DNA from: Marinobacter sp. es.048
GTDB taxonomy: Bacteria; Pseudomonadota; Gammaproteobacteria; Pseudomonadales; Oleiphilaceae
DNA length: 64,000 nucleotides
Direction of reading: 5' to 3'
Assembly (NCBI RefSeq): GCF_900188435.1
Contig: NZ_FYFA01000001.1
Location: 1,860,001-1,924,000, forward strand
In this document: positions 35,392-44,549 of the stretch, in pieces
How positions within the stretch are numbered: position 1 is the stretch's first letter
How the letters are laid out: each line of letters starts with the position of its first letter
Notes under the pieces: generated by a model
The model's input: only the letters and a program-made list of their open reading frames with translations
Databases searched by the model: none
Told to the model about the DNA's origin: nothing
Translations under genes and position numbers: made by a program

Positions 35392-36552
35392 ATGATTCCC
35401 TACGGTCGGCAAGACATCACTGAAGAAGATATCAAGGCGGTTGTGGAAGTGCTGACTTCCACACACCTGACCCAAGGCCCCGCCGTTCCCAAGTTTGAGC
35501 AAGCCGTTATCAGGCACTGTAATGCCAAACACGCTGTCGCAACCAATAGCGCCACTTCAGCACTTCACATAGCCTGCCTTGCGCTTGGTTTGGGGCCTGG
35601 TGACTGGTTATGGACAAGCCCGAATACCTTTGTGGCTTCGGCGAATTGTGGCCTTTACTGTGGAGCGAAGGTCGATTTTGTGGATATAGACCCCCGGACC
35701 TACAACCTTTGCCCGAAGGCGCTGGAAGACAAACTACAGGTCGCGGAGAGGAACGGAAACCTGCCCAAAGTAGTTGTTCCCGTCCATTTTAGCGGTCAGC
35801 CTTGCGATATGAGGTCGGTCCACGAGCTTTCAAAAAAATACGGGTTTAGAATCATCGAAGATGCCTCCCATGCGATTGGGGGGAAATATCTGAATGAGCC
35901 CATAGGCAATTGTCGTTACAGTGACATTACGGTGTTCAGTTTCCACCCAGTCAAAATTGTCACCTCTGCAGAGGGCGGCATGGCAGTTACGAACAACGAT
36001 AAGCTTGCCGAGAAGGTAGCACTGTTACGAAGCCATGGAATCACCCGCACCCCCAGTTTGATGACAAAGCCCATGGAAGGCTCCTGGTATTATCAGCAGG
36101 TTGACCTGGGGTTCAATTACCGCATGACGGACCTTCAAGGGGCTCTTGGCGCCAGCCAGATGGGGCGGCTTGTGCATTACGTTGCGCGCAGGCATGAGCT
36201 GGCGAAACGATACGACAAACTCCTGAAAGACTTGCCAGTCGTTACTCCCTGGCAGGATAAAAATGGCTATTCTGCTTTCCATCTGTACGTGATCCGTTTG
36301 AAGCTTGGCGAGATTAACACCTCTCACGTGGATGTATTTGAAGCTCTGCGCGCAAAGGAGATTATCGTCAATCTCCATTATATTCCGGTGCACACCCAAC
36401 CCTATTACCGGGAAATGGGTTTCAGTGATGGCGACTTCCCGGAATCCGAAAAGTATTACTCTGAAGCCATCAGTATTCCCCTTTTCCCGGCGCTGACATA
36501 CGACGAACAGGACTTCGTGGTAGAGTCGCTTAAGGAAGCTATGGGCTTATGA
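35392..36552 (+). CDS. pseC: UDP-4-amino-4,6-dideoxy-N-acetyl-beta-L-altrosamine transaminase PseC
   Basis: A 386-residue PLP aminotransferase of the DegT/DnrJ/EryC1 family. It converts UDP-2-acetamido-2,6-dideoxy-L-arabino-hexos-4-ulose to the 4-amino sugar, using Glu as donor. The Schiff-base lysine is in FHPVKIVTSAEGG, and NSATSALHIA and EDASHAIG bind PLP. The length is normal. It is followed directly by pseF, pseG and pseI, which supports the Pse assignment over generic DegT. No pseB precedes it, which is unusual. Confidence 0.92.
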   Translation: MIPYGRQDITEEDIKAVVEVLTSTHLTQGPAVPKFEQAVIRHCNAKHAVATNSATSALHIACLALGLGPGDWLWTSPNTFVASANCGLYCGAKVDFVDIDPRTYNLCPKALEDKLQVAERNGNLPKVVVPVHFSGQPCDMRSVHELSKKYGFRIIEDASHAIGGKYLNEPIGNCRYSDITVFSFHPVKIVTSAEGGMAVTNNDKLAEKVALLRSHGITRTPSLMTKPMEGSWYYQQVDLGFNYRMTDLQGALGASQMGRLVHYVARRHELAKRYDKLLKDLPVVTPWQDKNGYSAFHLYVIRLKLGEINTSHVDVFEALRAKEIIVNLHYIPVHTQPYYREMGFSDGDFPESEKYYSEAISIPLFPALTYDEQDFVVESLKEAMGL

Positions 36553-37241
36553 TCGTTGCGGTTATTCCAGCACGAGGTGGCAGCAAGCGCATACCTCGTA
36601 AAAACATCAAAGAGTTTTGTGGCAAACCGATGATCGCTTGGTCTATAGAGGCCGCAAAGGAGAGTGGGTGTTTTAACAGGATAGTTGTATCCACAGACGA
36701 TGAAGAGATTGCAGAAGTTGCGAGAGCCTGGGGCGCATGGGTTCCTTTTATGCGACCGCACGAGTTATCAGATGACTACACTGGAACTTTGCCAGTAATT
36801 CGAAATGCCGTGGACTGGATTAATCAGAACGACTCGCAGGTAAAATATGCATGCTGTCTTTATGCAACCGCGCCTTTCGTTTCACCTGAGGACCTCCAAC
36901 GCGGCTACAGCCTGCTCAAGCAAGAATCTGCAAGCTTTGCTTTTTCGGTGACCAACTACGCCTTTCCAATCCAAAGAGCCATTCGGATCACGGAGAGTGG
37001 ACGGGTGGCCATGTTCAATCCTGAGCACTTTAATTCTCGTTCCCAAGATCTGGAAGAGGCATGGCATGATGCGGGCCAGTTCTATTGGGGAACCAAAGAG
37101 GCGTGGATGGAAGAGCAGACGTTGTTTAACGAAAGAGCTGTCCCAGTAAAGCTCCCAAGACATCGGGTTCAGGACATCGATACCCATGAGGACTGGGTGC
37201 GAGCTGAGTGGATGTTCCGTGCCATGAAGAGTAAAGAATAA
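36549..37241 (+). CDS. pseF: Pseudaminic acid cytidylyltransferase PseF
   Basis: A 230-residue CMP-sugar synthase that couples Pse to CTP. The CTP-binding PARGGSKRIPRKN motif is at residues 6-18; the GTLPVIRNAVDW and HDAGQFYW blocks (catalytic Asp) follow. Overlaps pseC by 4 bases (ATGA). Confidence 0.94.
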   Translation: MIVAVIPARGGSKRIPRKNIKEFCGKPMIAWSIEAAKESGCFNRIVVSTDDEEIAEVARAWGAWVPFMRPHELSDDYTGTLPVIRNAVDWINQNDSQVKYACCLYATAPFVSPEDLQRGYSLLKQESASFAFSVTNYAFPIQRAIRITESGRVAMFNPEHFNSRSQDLEEAWHDAGQFYWGTKEAWMEEQTLFNERAVPVKLPRHRVQDIDTHEDWVRAEWMFRAMKSKE

Positions 37242-37244
37242 CGA

Positions 37245-38333
37245 ATGAGAATTGTCTTCCGGGCAGATGCCTCAATTCAGATGGGAACTGGCCACGTGAT
37301 GCGCTGTATAGCGTTGGCTGACGAATTGAAACGCCAAGGGCATGAGTGTCGTTTCATTTGCCGTGAGCACCCTGGGCACTTGGGCAAGTTCATCGCGGAA
37401 AAAGGTTTTGAGCTTAGTCTACTGCAGAGTGAACATTCGCCTCCCCTCAAGATTGATGCTAACCGGCACGCTGAATGGCTTGGTGTTAGCTGGGAGGTGG
37501 ATGCTATGCAAAGTCAGGCTATCCTGGGCATGATAGATGCTGACTGGCTAGTTGTAGATCACTATGCACTGGATGACTTGTGGGAGAGGCAGGTAAGCCC
37601 TTTGGTTGGCAAAGTTATGGCTATTGATGACTTAGCTGACCGAAAACACCATGTGGACGTGCTTCTTGATCAGAACTTGGGTAGATCTAACATTGACTAC
37701 GAAGGGCTGCTCCCCAAGTACTGTATTCGATTGATCGGTCCTCGTTACGCGCTACTCAGGCCAGAGTTTTCTGGTGCCAGAGAATGCAGCTTACATCGTA
37801 GGAGGAAGGCAGGGTTGGGCCGAATTCTCATATCGATGGGTGGAATGGATACCCCCAATACAACATCTTCGATTTTGAAGAGTCTACAGCATTCAGATTT
37901 ACCATCTGAGCTCAATCTTGATGTAATAATGGGCTCTGCCGCACCAGGGCTGGATGAAGTTCGTTATTTATCGGAAATATCCCGTTTCAATACCAGTGTG
38001 AGTACAGACGTTCGCAATATGGCTGAGCGTATGTGCCTGGCTGATTTATCCATCGGTGCTGCAGGGAGCACATCCTGGGAGCGCTGCGTTCTCGGGCTTC
38101 CATCAATTGCAGTTGCCCTGGCGCATAACCAGTCAGCAATACTGGAAGCCCTACATAGTGCAGGGGCTGCTGAAAAACTTGGCTACCCGTTCGATGAGTT
38201 GGACCTGATTGATGCTGTGAACCGTTTTCACAAAGAACCCGAAACTCTGGAGGCAATGACGGAGAGAGCGTCAAGAGTGTGTGATGGGAAGGGTGTAGAT
38301 AGAGTGTTGGAGTGGTTAAATGTTAAGAAGTGA
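37245..38333 (+). CDS. pseG: UDP-2,4-diacetamido-2,4,6-trideoxy-beta-L-altropyranose hydrolase PseG
   Basis: A 362-residue GT-B-like hydrolase that releases UDP from the 2,4-diamino sugar before condensation with PEP. The MGTGHVMRCIALADEL opening contains the catalytic His region, and ISMGGMDTPNTT plus GAAGSTSWERC are the nucleotide-binding blocks. Normal length. Overlaps the next gene by 14 bases. Confidence 0.93.
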   Translation: MRIVFRADASIQMGTGHVMRCIALADELKRQGHECRFICREHPGHLGKFIAEKGFELSLLQSEHSPPLKIDANRHAEWLGVSWEVDAMQSQAILGMIDADWLVVDHYALDDLWERQVSPLVGKVMAIDDLADRKHHVDVLLDQNLGRSNIDYEGLLPKYCIRLIGPRYALLRPEFSGARECSLHRRRKAGLGRILISMGGMDTPNTTSSILKSLQHSDLPSELNLDVIMGSAAPGLDEVRYLSEISRFNTSVSTDVRNMAERMCLADLSIGAAGSTSWERCVLGLPSIAVALAHNQSAILEALHSAGAAEKLGYPFDELDLIDAVNRFHKEPETLEAMTERASRVCDGKGVDRVLEWLNVKK

Positions 38334-38982
38334 TGACAAGTCCGCAACTGTTCTCGTGGATAACGACTCCTGGATAATGCCTTACGCCGAGCGGTTGGTA
38401 GATAGTATTCACCAAATGGGCCTTAGTGCTGAACTGGTTCGGAGTGCGGATGAAATTAGAAATGGCTGGGTCTGTTTCCTGTTGGGGTGTGTCAAAATCG
38501 TGCAACCCAGCCATCTTAATAGGAACAACCATAATCTGGTGGTTCATGAGAGTGGCCTTCCCAAAGGGCGGGGGTTTGCCCCGATGGCCTGGCAAATTAT
38601 TGAGGGTGCTAACTCTATCCCGGTTTGTTTGTTGGAGGCTTCCGCGGGCGAACCAGACGCTGGAGATATATGGCTGCGGGATTCAATCGAACTCGATGGC
38701 AGTGAGATGCTCCCAGTGTGGCGCCATCTTCAGGGAGAAAAGACAATCGAGCTTTGCCTCAGATTCCTTAAAGAATACGATTCGTTGCGTCCAATAAAGC
38801 AGACCGGAGAGCCCTCCTGGTACCGTCGTCGAAGGCCCGCTGATAGCGAGCTTGATCCTCATTTATCCATCATGGAACAGTTCAATCTGATCAGGACCGT
38901 CGACAATGAGAGATACCCAGCTTTTGCAAGGCTTAGTAATAGGAAACTTGTTTTCAAAGTCGATTATGAAGACAGCAACTAG
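38320..38982 (+). CDS. Formyltransferase-like protein (first of two)
   Basis: A 220-residue protein with a formyl_trans_N-like core: VVHESGLPKGRGFAPMAWQI resembles the HPSLLPKYRGAAPIQ block of methionyl-tRNA and sugar N-formyltransferases, and PDAGDIW resembles their catalytic-Asp block. The Asn of the usual N-x-H triad is replaced (V-V-H), so activity is uncertain. It lies between pseG and a second formyltransferase-like gene, in the place where pseH would be expected. It may form the 4-amino (later C7) formyl group of Pse, or be a scaffold or a different acyltransferase (inference). Overlaps pseG by 14 bases. Confidence 0.7.
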   Translation: MLRSDDKSATVLVDNDSWIMPYAERLVDSIHQMGLSAELVRSADEIRNGWVCFLLGCVKIVQPSHLNRNNHNLVVHESGLPKGRGFAPMAWQIIEGANSIPVCLLEASAGEPDAGDIWLRDSIELDGSEMLPVWRHLQGEKTIELCLRFLKEYDSLRPIKQTGEPSWYRRRRPADSELDPHLSIMEQFNLIRTVDNERYPAFARLSNRKLVFKVDYEDSN

Positions 38983-39035
38983 TCAAATCAGATCGTTGAC
39001 GAACCCACGCATGAAATCGAACCTGGAATAATCTT

Positions 39036-39731
39036 TTGCAAGAACAAACCTGCGTCCTCGCGACCTCCAAACCTTGGCATGAGCCACTCGCTGCTAAATA
39101 TCCGGTTGCAGGGTGTAGATTCGTGTGGGCTCACAATCCAAGACAGCTGGAAGAATTAATTGGCCAGGAAGATAGTATCCGATACATTTTTTTTCTGCAT
39201 TGGAACTGGCTTGTTCCGGAAGACATCTGGAAGAATCATGAGAGCGTCTGTTTTCACATGACAGACGTTCCGTACGGTAGGGGTGGCAGCCCATTGCAGA
39301 ATCTGATTGTTCGTGGCCACAAAGACACCAAGCTCACAGCGCTCAGGATGGTGAGAGAAATGGATGCAGGGCCGGTGTATGTGAAACGAGACCTTTCATT
39401 GAAAGGAACAGCGGCGGAAATCTACCAGAGAGCTGGGGAGCTGAGTTTCGAAATCATACAATGGATAGTCGGTAACCAGCCCGAGCCGGAACCGCAATCC
39501 GGCGAACCGGTTGTTTTTAAACGCAGAAAACCAGAGCAGAGCATCCTGCCAGGCACCGGAAGTTTGGAAGGCCTTTATGATCATATCAGGATGCTGGATG
39601 CGCCTACCTATCCCCTTGCGTTCATCGAGTATGGGGAGTTTGTTATCGAATTCTCTGATGCTCGTGTCGAGGGTCAAGAGCTAAATGCATCGGTAAAAAT
39701 CCGGAAGAAACAAAATCAGGGGCAGTCATGA
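39036..39731 (+). CDS. Formyltransferase-like protein (second of two)
   Basis: A 231-residue methionyl-tRNA-formyltransferase-like protein. The core block CFHMTDVPYGRGGSPLQNLI and the catalytic-Asp block REMDAGPVYVKRDL are clear. As in its neighbour, the triad Asn is replaced (C-F-H). This variant motif is, to my recollection, common in nonulosonate clusters that lack pseH. It starts with TTG at 39036 (GGAA 39024-39027 upstream). The frame overlaps pseI by 4 bases (ATGA), so it is coupled to Pse synthesis. Predicted to transfer a formyl group from N10-formyl-THF to the C4 amine of the PseC product. Confidence 0.78.
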   Translation: MQEQTCVLATSKPWHEPLAAKYPVAGCRFVWAHNPRQLEELIGQEDSIRYIFFLHWNWLVPEDIWKNHESVCFHMTDVPYGRGGSPLQNLIVRGHKDTKLTALRMVREMDAGPVYVKRDLSLKGTAAEIYQRAGELSFEIIQWIVGNQPEPEPQSGEPVVFKRRKPEQSILPGTGSLEGLYDHIRMLDAPTYPLAFIEYGEFVIEFSDARVEGQELNASVKIRKKQNQGQS

Positions 39732-40777
39732 AAGACGTTACTATTGATGGGGCCAAGATCGGACCGAAACATCCTCCTTATATTATTGCTGAACTATCGG
39801 CTAACCATAATGGTTCCCTTGAAAGAGCCTTAGAGACAATAGACGAAGCCAAGCGGCGTGGTGCCTCTGCCATAAAGTTGCAGACTTACACGGCAGATAC
39901 CATGACGATTGACAGCGATCGTCCGGAGTTTCTGATCCAGGGTGGCCCTTGGGATGGATTTAAGCTTTATGACCTCTACAAGTGGGCAGAAACACCCTTC
40001 GAGTGGCATAAAGCCATGTTCGAGCATGCTCGTAAAATAGGCCTTACTGTGTTCTCAACGCCTTTTGACGAAACAGCCGTTGATTTATTGGAGCAGCTGG
40101 ATGCACCCGCCTACAAGATCGCTTCTTTTGAAGTGACCGACTTGCCACTCATCGAATATGTGGCGAAAACTGGCAAGCCAATGATTATGTCGACGGGGCT
40201 GGCCACCGAATCGGAGATTGAGGAGGCTGTCGCTACTGCTAAAAATGCTGGTTGCGAAGAACTGGTCCTGTTGCATTGTATTAGTAGTTACCCTGCACCC
40301 ATGGACCAGGCAAACATTGCACAACTGGTTGAGCTAGGCCAAAGGTTTGATGCTGTTCCAGGGTTGTCGGACCATACACTGGGCACCGCAGCGTCCGTTG
40401 CTGCGGTTGCGCTTGGCGCTTGCCTGATTGAAAAGCACTTTATTCTGAGCAGGAATGATGGTGGGCCTGACAGTGGCTTCTCGATTGAACCTGATGAGCT
40501 GGAACGTTTGTGTAAAGACACTCGAGATGCCTGGGAGGCTGTCGGGGAGAAAGGATACGTAAGACAGAAGGCGGAGGAATCGAACCGCATTTTCCGTCGA
40601 TCAATATATTTTGTGCGAGATATGAAAGCCGGAGAGGTAGTTGAGGAAAAAGATATCCGACGCATCCGCCCCGGCGTAGCCTTGGAACCGAAGTATTTCA
40701 AGTCTCTGATCGGCAGAACCCTGGCGACTGACGTAAGCCATGGAACGCCGACAAGTTGGGAGCATTTTGATGGGTAA
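39728..40777 (+). CDS. pseI: Pseudaminic acid synthase PseI
   Basis: A 349-residue NeuB-family enzyme that condenses the 6-deoxy-altrose diamine with PEP to give pseudaminic acid. A TIM barrel (about 1-280) has the opening IIAELSANHNGSLE, metal and PEP residues in KLQTYTADTMT, and the ALGACLIEKHFILSR block (catalytic His). A C-terminal SAF domain (about 290-349) follows. It overlaps the next gene by 8 bases. Confidence 0.95.
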   Translation: MKDVTIDGAKIGPKHPPYIIAELSANHNGSLERALETIDEAKRRGASAIKLQTYTADTMTIDSDRPEFLIQGGPWDGFKLYDLYKWAETPFEWHKAMFEHARKIGLTVFSTPFDETAVDLLEQLDAPAYKIASFEVTDLPLIEYVAKTGKPMIMSTGLATESEIEEAVATAKNAGCEELVLLHCISSYPAPMDQANIAQLVELGQRFDAVPGLSDHTLGTAASVAAVALGACLIEKHFILSRNDGGPDSGFSIEPDELERLCKDTRDAWEAVGEKGYVRQKAEESNRIFRRSIYFVRDMKAGEVVEEKDIRRIRPGVALEPKYFKSLIGRTLATDVSHGTPTSWEHFDG

Positions 40778-41441
40778 GACGGTTCTTGTTGTTGCTGCCC
40801 ACACTGATGATGAAGCCCTTGGCTGTGGTGGAACGATTGCCAGGCACGTCGCAGAGGGTAACTCTGTCTACGCTGTCTTCCTTGCTGATGGAGTAACATC
40901 ACGACCTGATTCAACCCAGGAAGAATCGAAAAAGCGCAATAATGCGGCTGCCAAGGCTCACGAAATACTCGGAATCAGGAAGTCTTATCTGCTGGGTTTT
41001 CCCGATAATAAGATGGATGGGGTAGCACTGTTAGAAATTGTTCAGAAACTCGAGGCGGTCCTTGACGAAATTAAGCCCCAAATAATTTACACTCATCATC
41101 ACGGTGACCTAAATGTAGACCACGAGATAACGCATAAAGCTGTAATCACAGCGTGCCGCCCAGTACCAAAATCTCCGATACAAGAAATCTACTCTTTTGA
41201 AGTACTCTCCGCTACAGAGTGGAATACTCCAGGAGTTGATCCATTCATCCCCAATGTTTTTGTAGATATTTCATCATATATTGAAAAAAAAATAGAAGCT
41301 CTTACCGCTTATCACATGGAAATGCGGTCCGCCCCGCACTCTCGATCGATTGCGAATTCGGAGCGTCAGGCAATTCTGCGAGGAAGTACAGTAGGAGTAT
41401 CTGCCGCCGAGGGCTTTAGCTTAGTTCGGTTAATTCGTTAA
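40770..41441 (+). CDS. PIG-L family LmbE-like N-deacetylase
   Basis: A 223-residue zinc-dependent deacetylase. The metal site AAHTDDEALGCGGT is near residues 8-20, and YTHHHGDLNVDHEI holds the second histidine set. The start at 40770 follows GGAG (40757-40760) with 9-base spacing. Family members remove N-acetyl from amino sugars. Coupling to pseI suggests it removes an acetyl from a Pse intermediate or product (for example the 5-N-acetyl group), allowing a different acyl group. This is an inference. Confidence 0.85.
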   Translation: MGKTVLVVAAHTDDEALGCGGTIARHVAEGNSVYAVFLADGVTSRPDSTQEESKKRNNAAAKAHEILGIRKSYLLGFPDNKMDGVALLEIVQKLEAVLDEIKPQIIYTHHHGDLNVDHEITHKAVITACRPVPKSPIQEIYSFEVLSATEWNTPGVDPFIPNVFVDISSYIEKKIEALTAYHMEMRSAPHSRSIANSERQAILRGSTVGVSAAEGFSLVRLIR

Positions 41442-41547
41442 TACGCCCCCCGCACCCGGCTTGTGCTTTCTATGGCACGTTAAAGCCGAGTATCAAGCGA
41501 AAAGCCAGTTTTTCTAGTGACAATTATTTATCGATCAGGTTCGTAAA

Positions 41548-42996
41548 ATGAAGCAGAGTATCGTACTCCACGCCGTAGATTCACCACGTAGAGATATGGA
41601 GTGGCGTTTATTTCTGGCTGCAAAGTTAGCTGAGCGGGGAATAACGAGCATAATAGGATCTAAATCAGCTATCCGAGCTATTCACGCAAGATCGAAAAAC
41701 TGTGTATTTCTTGGGCGCCTGGACAGTAATACCGGCCGAACAAAACCAGATCGTGAATATGTCTCGGAAATGGAGAAAAGGGGAACCTCCCTCCTTTTTT
41801 TGCATGATGAAGGTGCTTTGTACTTTAAAGGTGAGTATGAAGATTGGGTAAGAAAAATCTATCCAGAAGAGTATTTTGGTAGTAAAGCTGTCAAAAAGGT
41901 GTTGTTTTGGGGAGAGGCTCAAAGAAACATCTTTAAGTATTCTCGTTATAAAGACAAATTCGAAGTCTCCGGGTTTCCACGCTTTGACCTCTGTAAGCCA
42001 GGCTTGAGTAAAATTGATGAGTCATCGGTTTCGAACCTCCAGAAACGATATGGCGATTTTATTTTAATATGTGGCAGATTTGCTGCAGTGAATACGGTGG
42101 CTGATGATCCATCAGCGCTTGGAAAAAGAAGTTATGATATAAGAGTAGAGGGAGGGGCACTTAAAACAAAACAAAAAGATGAGATATTGAAGTCGATGTT
42201 TGGAGCATGGGAAAAAGTATCTCTGGAGTTTTCTCAGTTCGTGCCCGCAGTTGCAAGGTTGGCTCTAGACTTCCCAGAACTAAATTTTGTTCTTCGGCCC
42301 CACCCAGCAGAAAAAGAGTCTTTCTACACTGACGCATTCGGACATTTTGACAATATTTTTATCAATAAAACTGGGGACGTAAGGCCATTCATCAGAGCAT
42401 CGAAAGCATTGGTTCATAGTGAATGTACGACTGGCCTTGAGGCTGAGCTCAGCCGAAAGCCTAGTATTAATTTTAGGCCCTGTGCCGATCACCCAATGGC
42501 CCGTGATTATGAGGTTGCAGGTGCTTCGGATATTGGTGTTACCGTAAAGAATTATGAACAACTAAGGGAAGCACTGTCGCGTATTATAAAACCGAATTTT
42601 ATTTTTCATGAATCTGAGTATGATGCAAGCCACTTAACGATAAACTTAAAGAGCGATTTTTCAAGTTCAGAAAAAATATGTAATTTAGTTGAAATTTGCG
42701 CAGCCGAAAATGAACCTTCGAAAATATATGATAAGTATCAGTCGTCAGATTATATAGGATACGCAGGTCTCTGGTTTTTCAAAGTTCTTGCAAAGAAAGC
42801 TCTAGGGTATTTGGGTGTTGAAAGGTTCAAAAAGGTGGTTGTTGGTGAAGGAGATTTAAAGTTTTACAGATATAGTGATAATGAAGTTGAGGAATTATGG
42901 GGTGCTGTAAGATCTAAAAAGGCAGTGTTGATAAAAGGTTCCAATTTATATTTTGTTTCTCCCAAGGGTTCTCAGGTAAATTTTGACAAATATTAA
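41548..42996 (+). CDS. Putative surface-carbohydrate biosynthesis protein (GT-B-like)
   Basis: A 482-residue cytoplasmic protein with no TM segment. The N-terminal half has Rossmann-like strands (SIVLHAVDSPRRDMEW), while the middle has FEVSGFPRFDL, FVLRPHPAEKESF and a TTGLEAELSRKPSINF block. This pattern resembles the polysialyltransferase/CDP-glycerol transferase-like GT-B group and proteins annotated as surface carbohydrate biosynthesis. It could be the transferase for the CMP-activated Pse sugar, given that the genes just upstream make that donor (inference). The gene is A/T-richer than the pse genes, which may mark a junction. Confidence 0.65.
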   Translation: MKQSIVLHAVDSPRRDMEWRLFLAAKLAERGITSIIGSKSAIRAIHARSKNCVFLGRLDSNTGRTKPDREYVSEMEKRGTSLLFLHDEGALYFKGEYEDWVRKIYPEEYFGSKAVKKVLFWGEAQRNIFKYSRYKDKFEVSGFPRFDLCKPGLSKIDESSVSNLQKRYGDFILICGRFAAVNTVADDPSALGKRSYDIRVEGGALKTKQKDEILKSMFGAWEKVSLEFSQFVPAVARLALDFPELNFVLRPHPAEKESFYTDAFGHFDNIFINKTGDVRPFIRASKALVHSECTTGLEAELSRKPSINFRPCADHPMARDYEVAGASDIGVTVKNYEQLREALSRIIKPNFIFHESEYDASHLTINLKSDFSSSEKICNLVEICAAENEPSKIYDKYQSSDYIGYAGLWFFKVLAKKALGYLGVERFKKVVVGEGDLKFYRYSDNEVEELWGAVRSKKAVLIKGSNLYFVSPKGSQVNFDKY

Positions 42997-43210
42997 GGAT
43001 GCTTTCTGAAAAACAGAATTCAAAGTATCTATTTATTATATAAATTTTTTCATAACGAATGAAGATTCCCGGCTACTTTGCGAGAACTAGAGGTTTTTCT
43101 TTTTAGGTTTGTTAAATATCTTTTTATCAGGCACTCTCATGCTTCAGTATTGACTGCTCACGTTGTCGCTTGTTCTTGCCTGGTTATTCTATAGAGTAGC
43201 GCCATTTTAA
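42997..43210. other. A/T-rich intergenic region before wzy
   Basis: No gene. A possible weak promoter is TTGTCG, 16 bases, TATTCT near 43160-43190. No hairpin terminator is obvious. Confidence 0.4.
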
Positions 43211-44482
43211 ATGCTAATCATCAGTCTTTATTTTCTGTTTTATGTAATTGTATTCCGGTTGCGATATCCTATCGTAACATTCATTTGTTTTATGTTTTCT
43301 TTGTCGTTTATTTCTGCTTGGTTGATAGGGCGAAATCTACAAATTAAAAATTGGTCTGATCTTGCTAACTTGAGCTTCAGCCTTTTAGTTTTGTCATGTT
43401 TTGCTCTTTCATTTTGCAGTTGCGCCAAAAAACCAACATTTACAATTTCTAACAAAAATTTTTTTAGGTTTTTTGCTGTAATACTTGCGGTGTTGTTAGC
43501 TCCTGCTATTGTTATTAATGTTTATATAGTTATTGGCTCCCTAGATTATGTTTTATCCGGCAATGTAAGTATTACACAGTTCAAAAATCAAGGGGAAGCG
43601 GCTGAGTTAATTCGAAGTTGGATCGACCCCAATTTGGTATTTTATGCAAATTTAGTGTCGGGTCTTGGGGTTATTTCAATTTTTTATCACTTTTATTATT
43701 TAAATCAAAAAAGGGGTTTTCTTACCGTTTTTTACTTCATTGTCAGTCTAAATCTTCCATTGGTTGGTTTGCATGGTCTATCAAGGGCTTCAATCGTTCA
43801 TTTCATTCTAATGTATTCTTGTCTTTATCTTTATGTTTATCAAGCCCTTGATCGAGGTGTTCGGCGTAAATTCAACGTTTTGCTTGCATTGATAGGCTTT
43901 GTTGTTCTGATTGCATTTTTATTAATTACCTATTACAGGTTCTCAGATTCTACCTTTTATCAAATATCAGAGGGCGCGATAGTTCAAAACAAAGTTATTT
44001 ACTCAATTTTTGATTATTTTTCCCAATGGATAAATAATGGATTAATAGTAATGAACAGATTTTCACTTAATGATTTATGGCTTGGGAAATCGTCGATATC
44101 TCTTTTTGACTATGTTTTGGAAAGGCTGGGATTTCACGTCCAGTCTTACGTTGAGCTCCGGTCGGATACATTGGGAATCTATGGAAGTCGCTTTAATGGA
44201 CTCGTAGCGACATTAGTGTATGATTATTCATATGTTGGTGTTCTTGTTTTTTTGGCCGCTTTTTCCATGGTGGTTAAAATGGCGTCGTCTTCTGGTGCGT
44301 TTTTAAACGGTTACTCACTACCACTGATCGGCTTCCTTTTGTCGATTCCAGCCTTGTTTTTCTCAAATAACTATCTATCCAATGAGATTTTTTCACTTAG
44401 TGGGCTGTATGCTGCAGTGTTTCTCGTTTTGTCAAAAGTAAGATTTCCTTTTAGCTTAACGCCAAGATCAACTTTTACCTGA
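43211..44482 (+). CDS. wzy: Wzy-type oligosaccharide repeat-unit polymerase
   Basis: A 423-residue integral membrane protein with about 10-11 hydrophobic helices and a large central periplasmic loop (about 260-330, including ERLGFHVQSYVELRSD). Strongly A/T-rich with Phe/Leu/Ile bias, typical of horizontally exchanged polymerase genes. By position and topology it should polymerise lipid-linked repeat units with Wzz. Sequence similarity within the family is low, so assignment rests on topology and context. Confidence 0.78.
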   Translation: MLIISLYFLFYVIVFRLRYPIVTFICFMFSLSFISAWLIGRNLQIKNWSDLANLSFSLLVLSCFALSFCSCAKKPTFTISNKNFFRFFAVILAVLLAPAIVINVYIVIGSLDYVLSGNVSITQFKNQGEAAELIRSWIDPNLVFYANLVSGLGVISIFYHFYYLNQKRGFLTVFYFIVSLNLPLVGLHGLSRASIVHFILMYSCLYLYVYQALDRGVRRKFNVLLALIGFVVLIAFLLITYYRFSDSTFYQISEGAIVQNKVIYSIFDYFSQWINNGLIVMNRFSLNDLWLGKSSISLFDYVLERLGFHVQSYVELRSDTLGIYGSRFNGLVATLVYDYSYVGVLVFLAAFSMVVKMASSSGAFLNGYSLPLIGFLLSIPALFFSNNYLSNEIFSLSGLYAAVFLVLSKVRFPFSLTPRSTFT

Positions 44483-44549
44483 TATTATAATGTTTAGATT
44501 TATGTTGAAAGTTGCGCTAGATTTTCTCTTACGACAATAGGTATATTTT

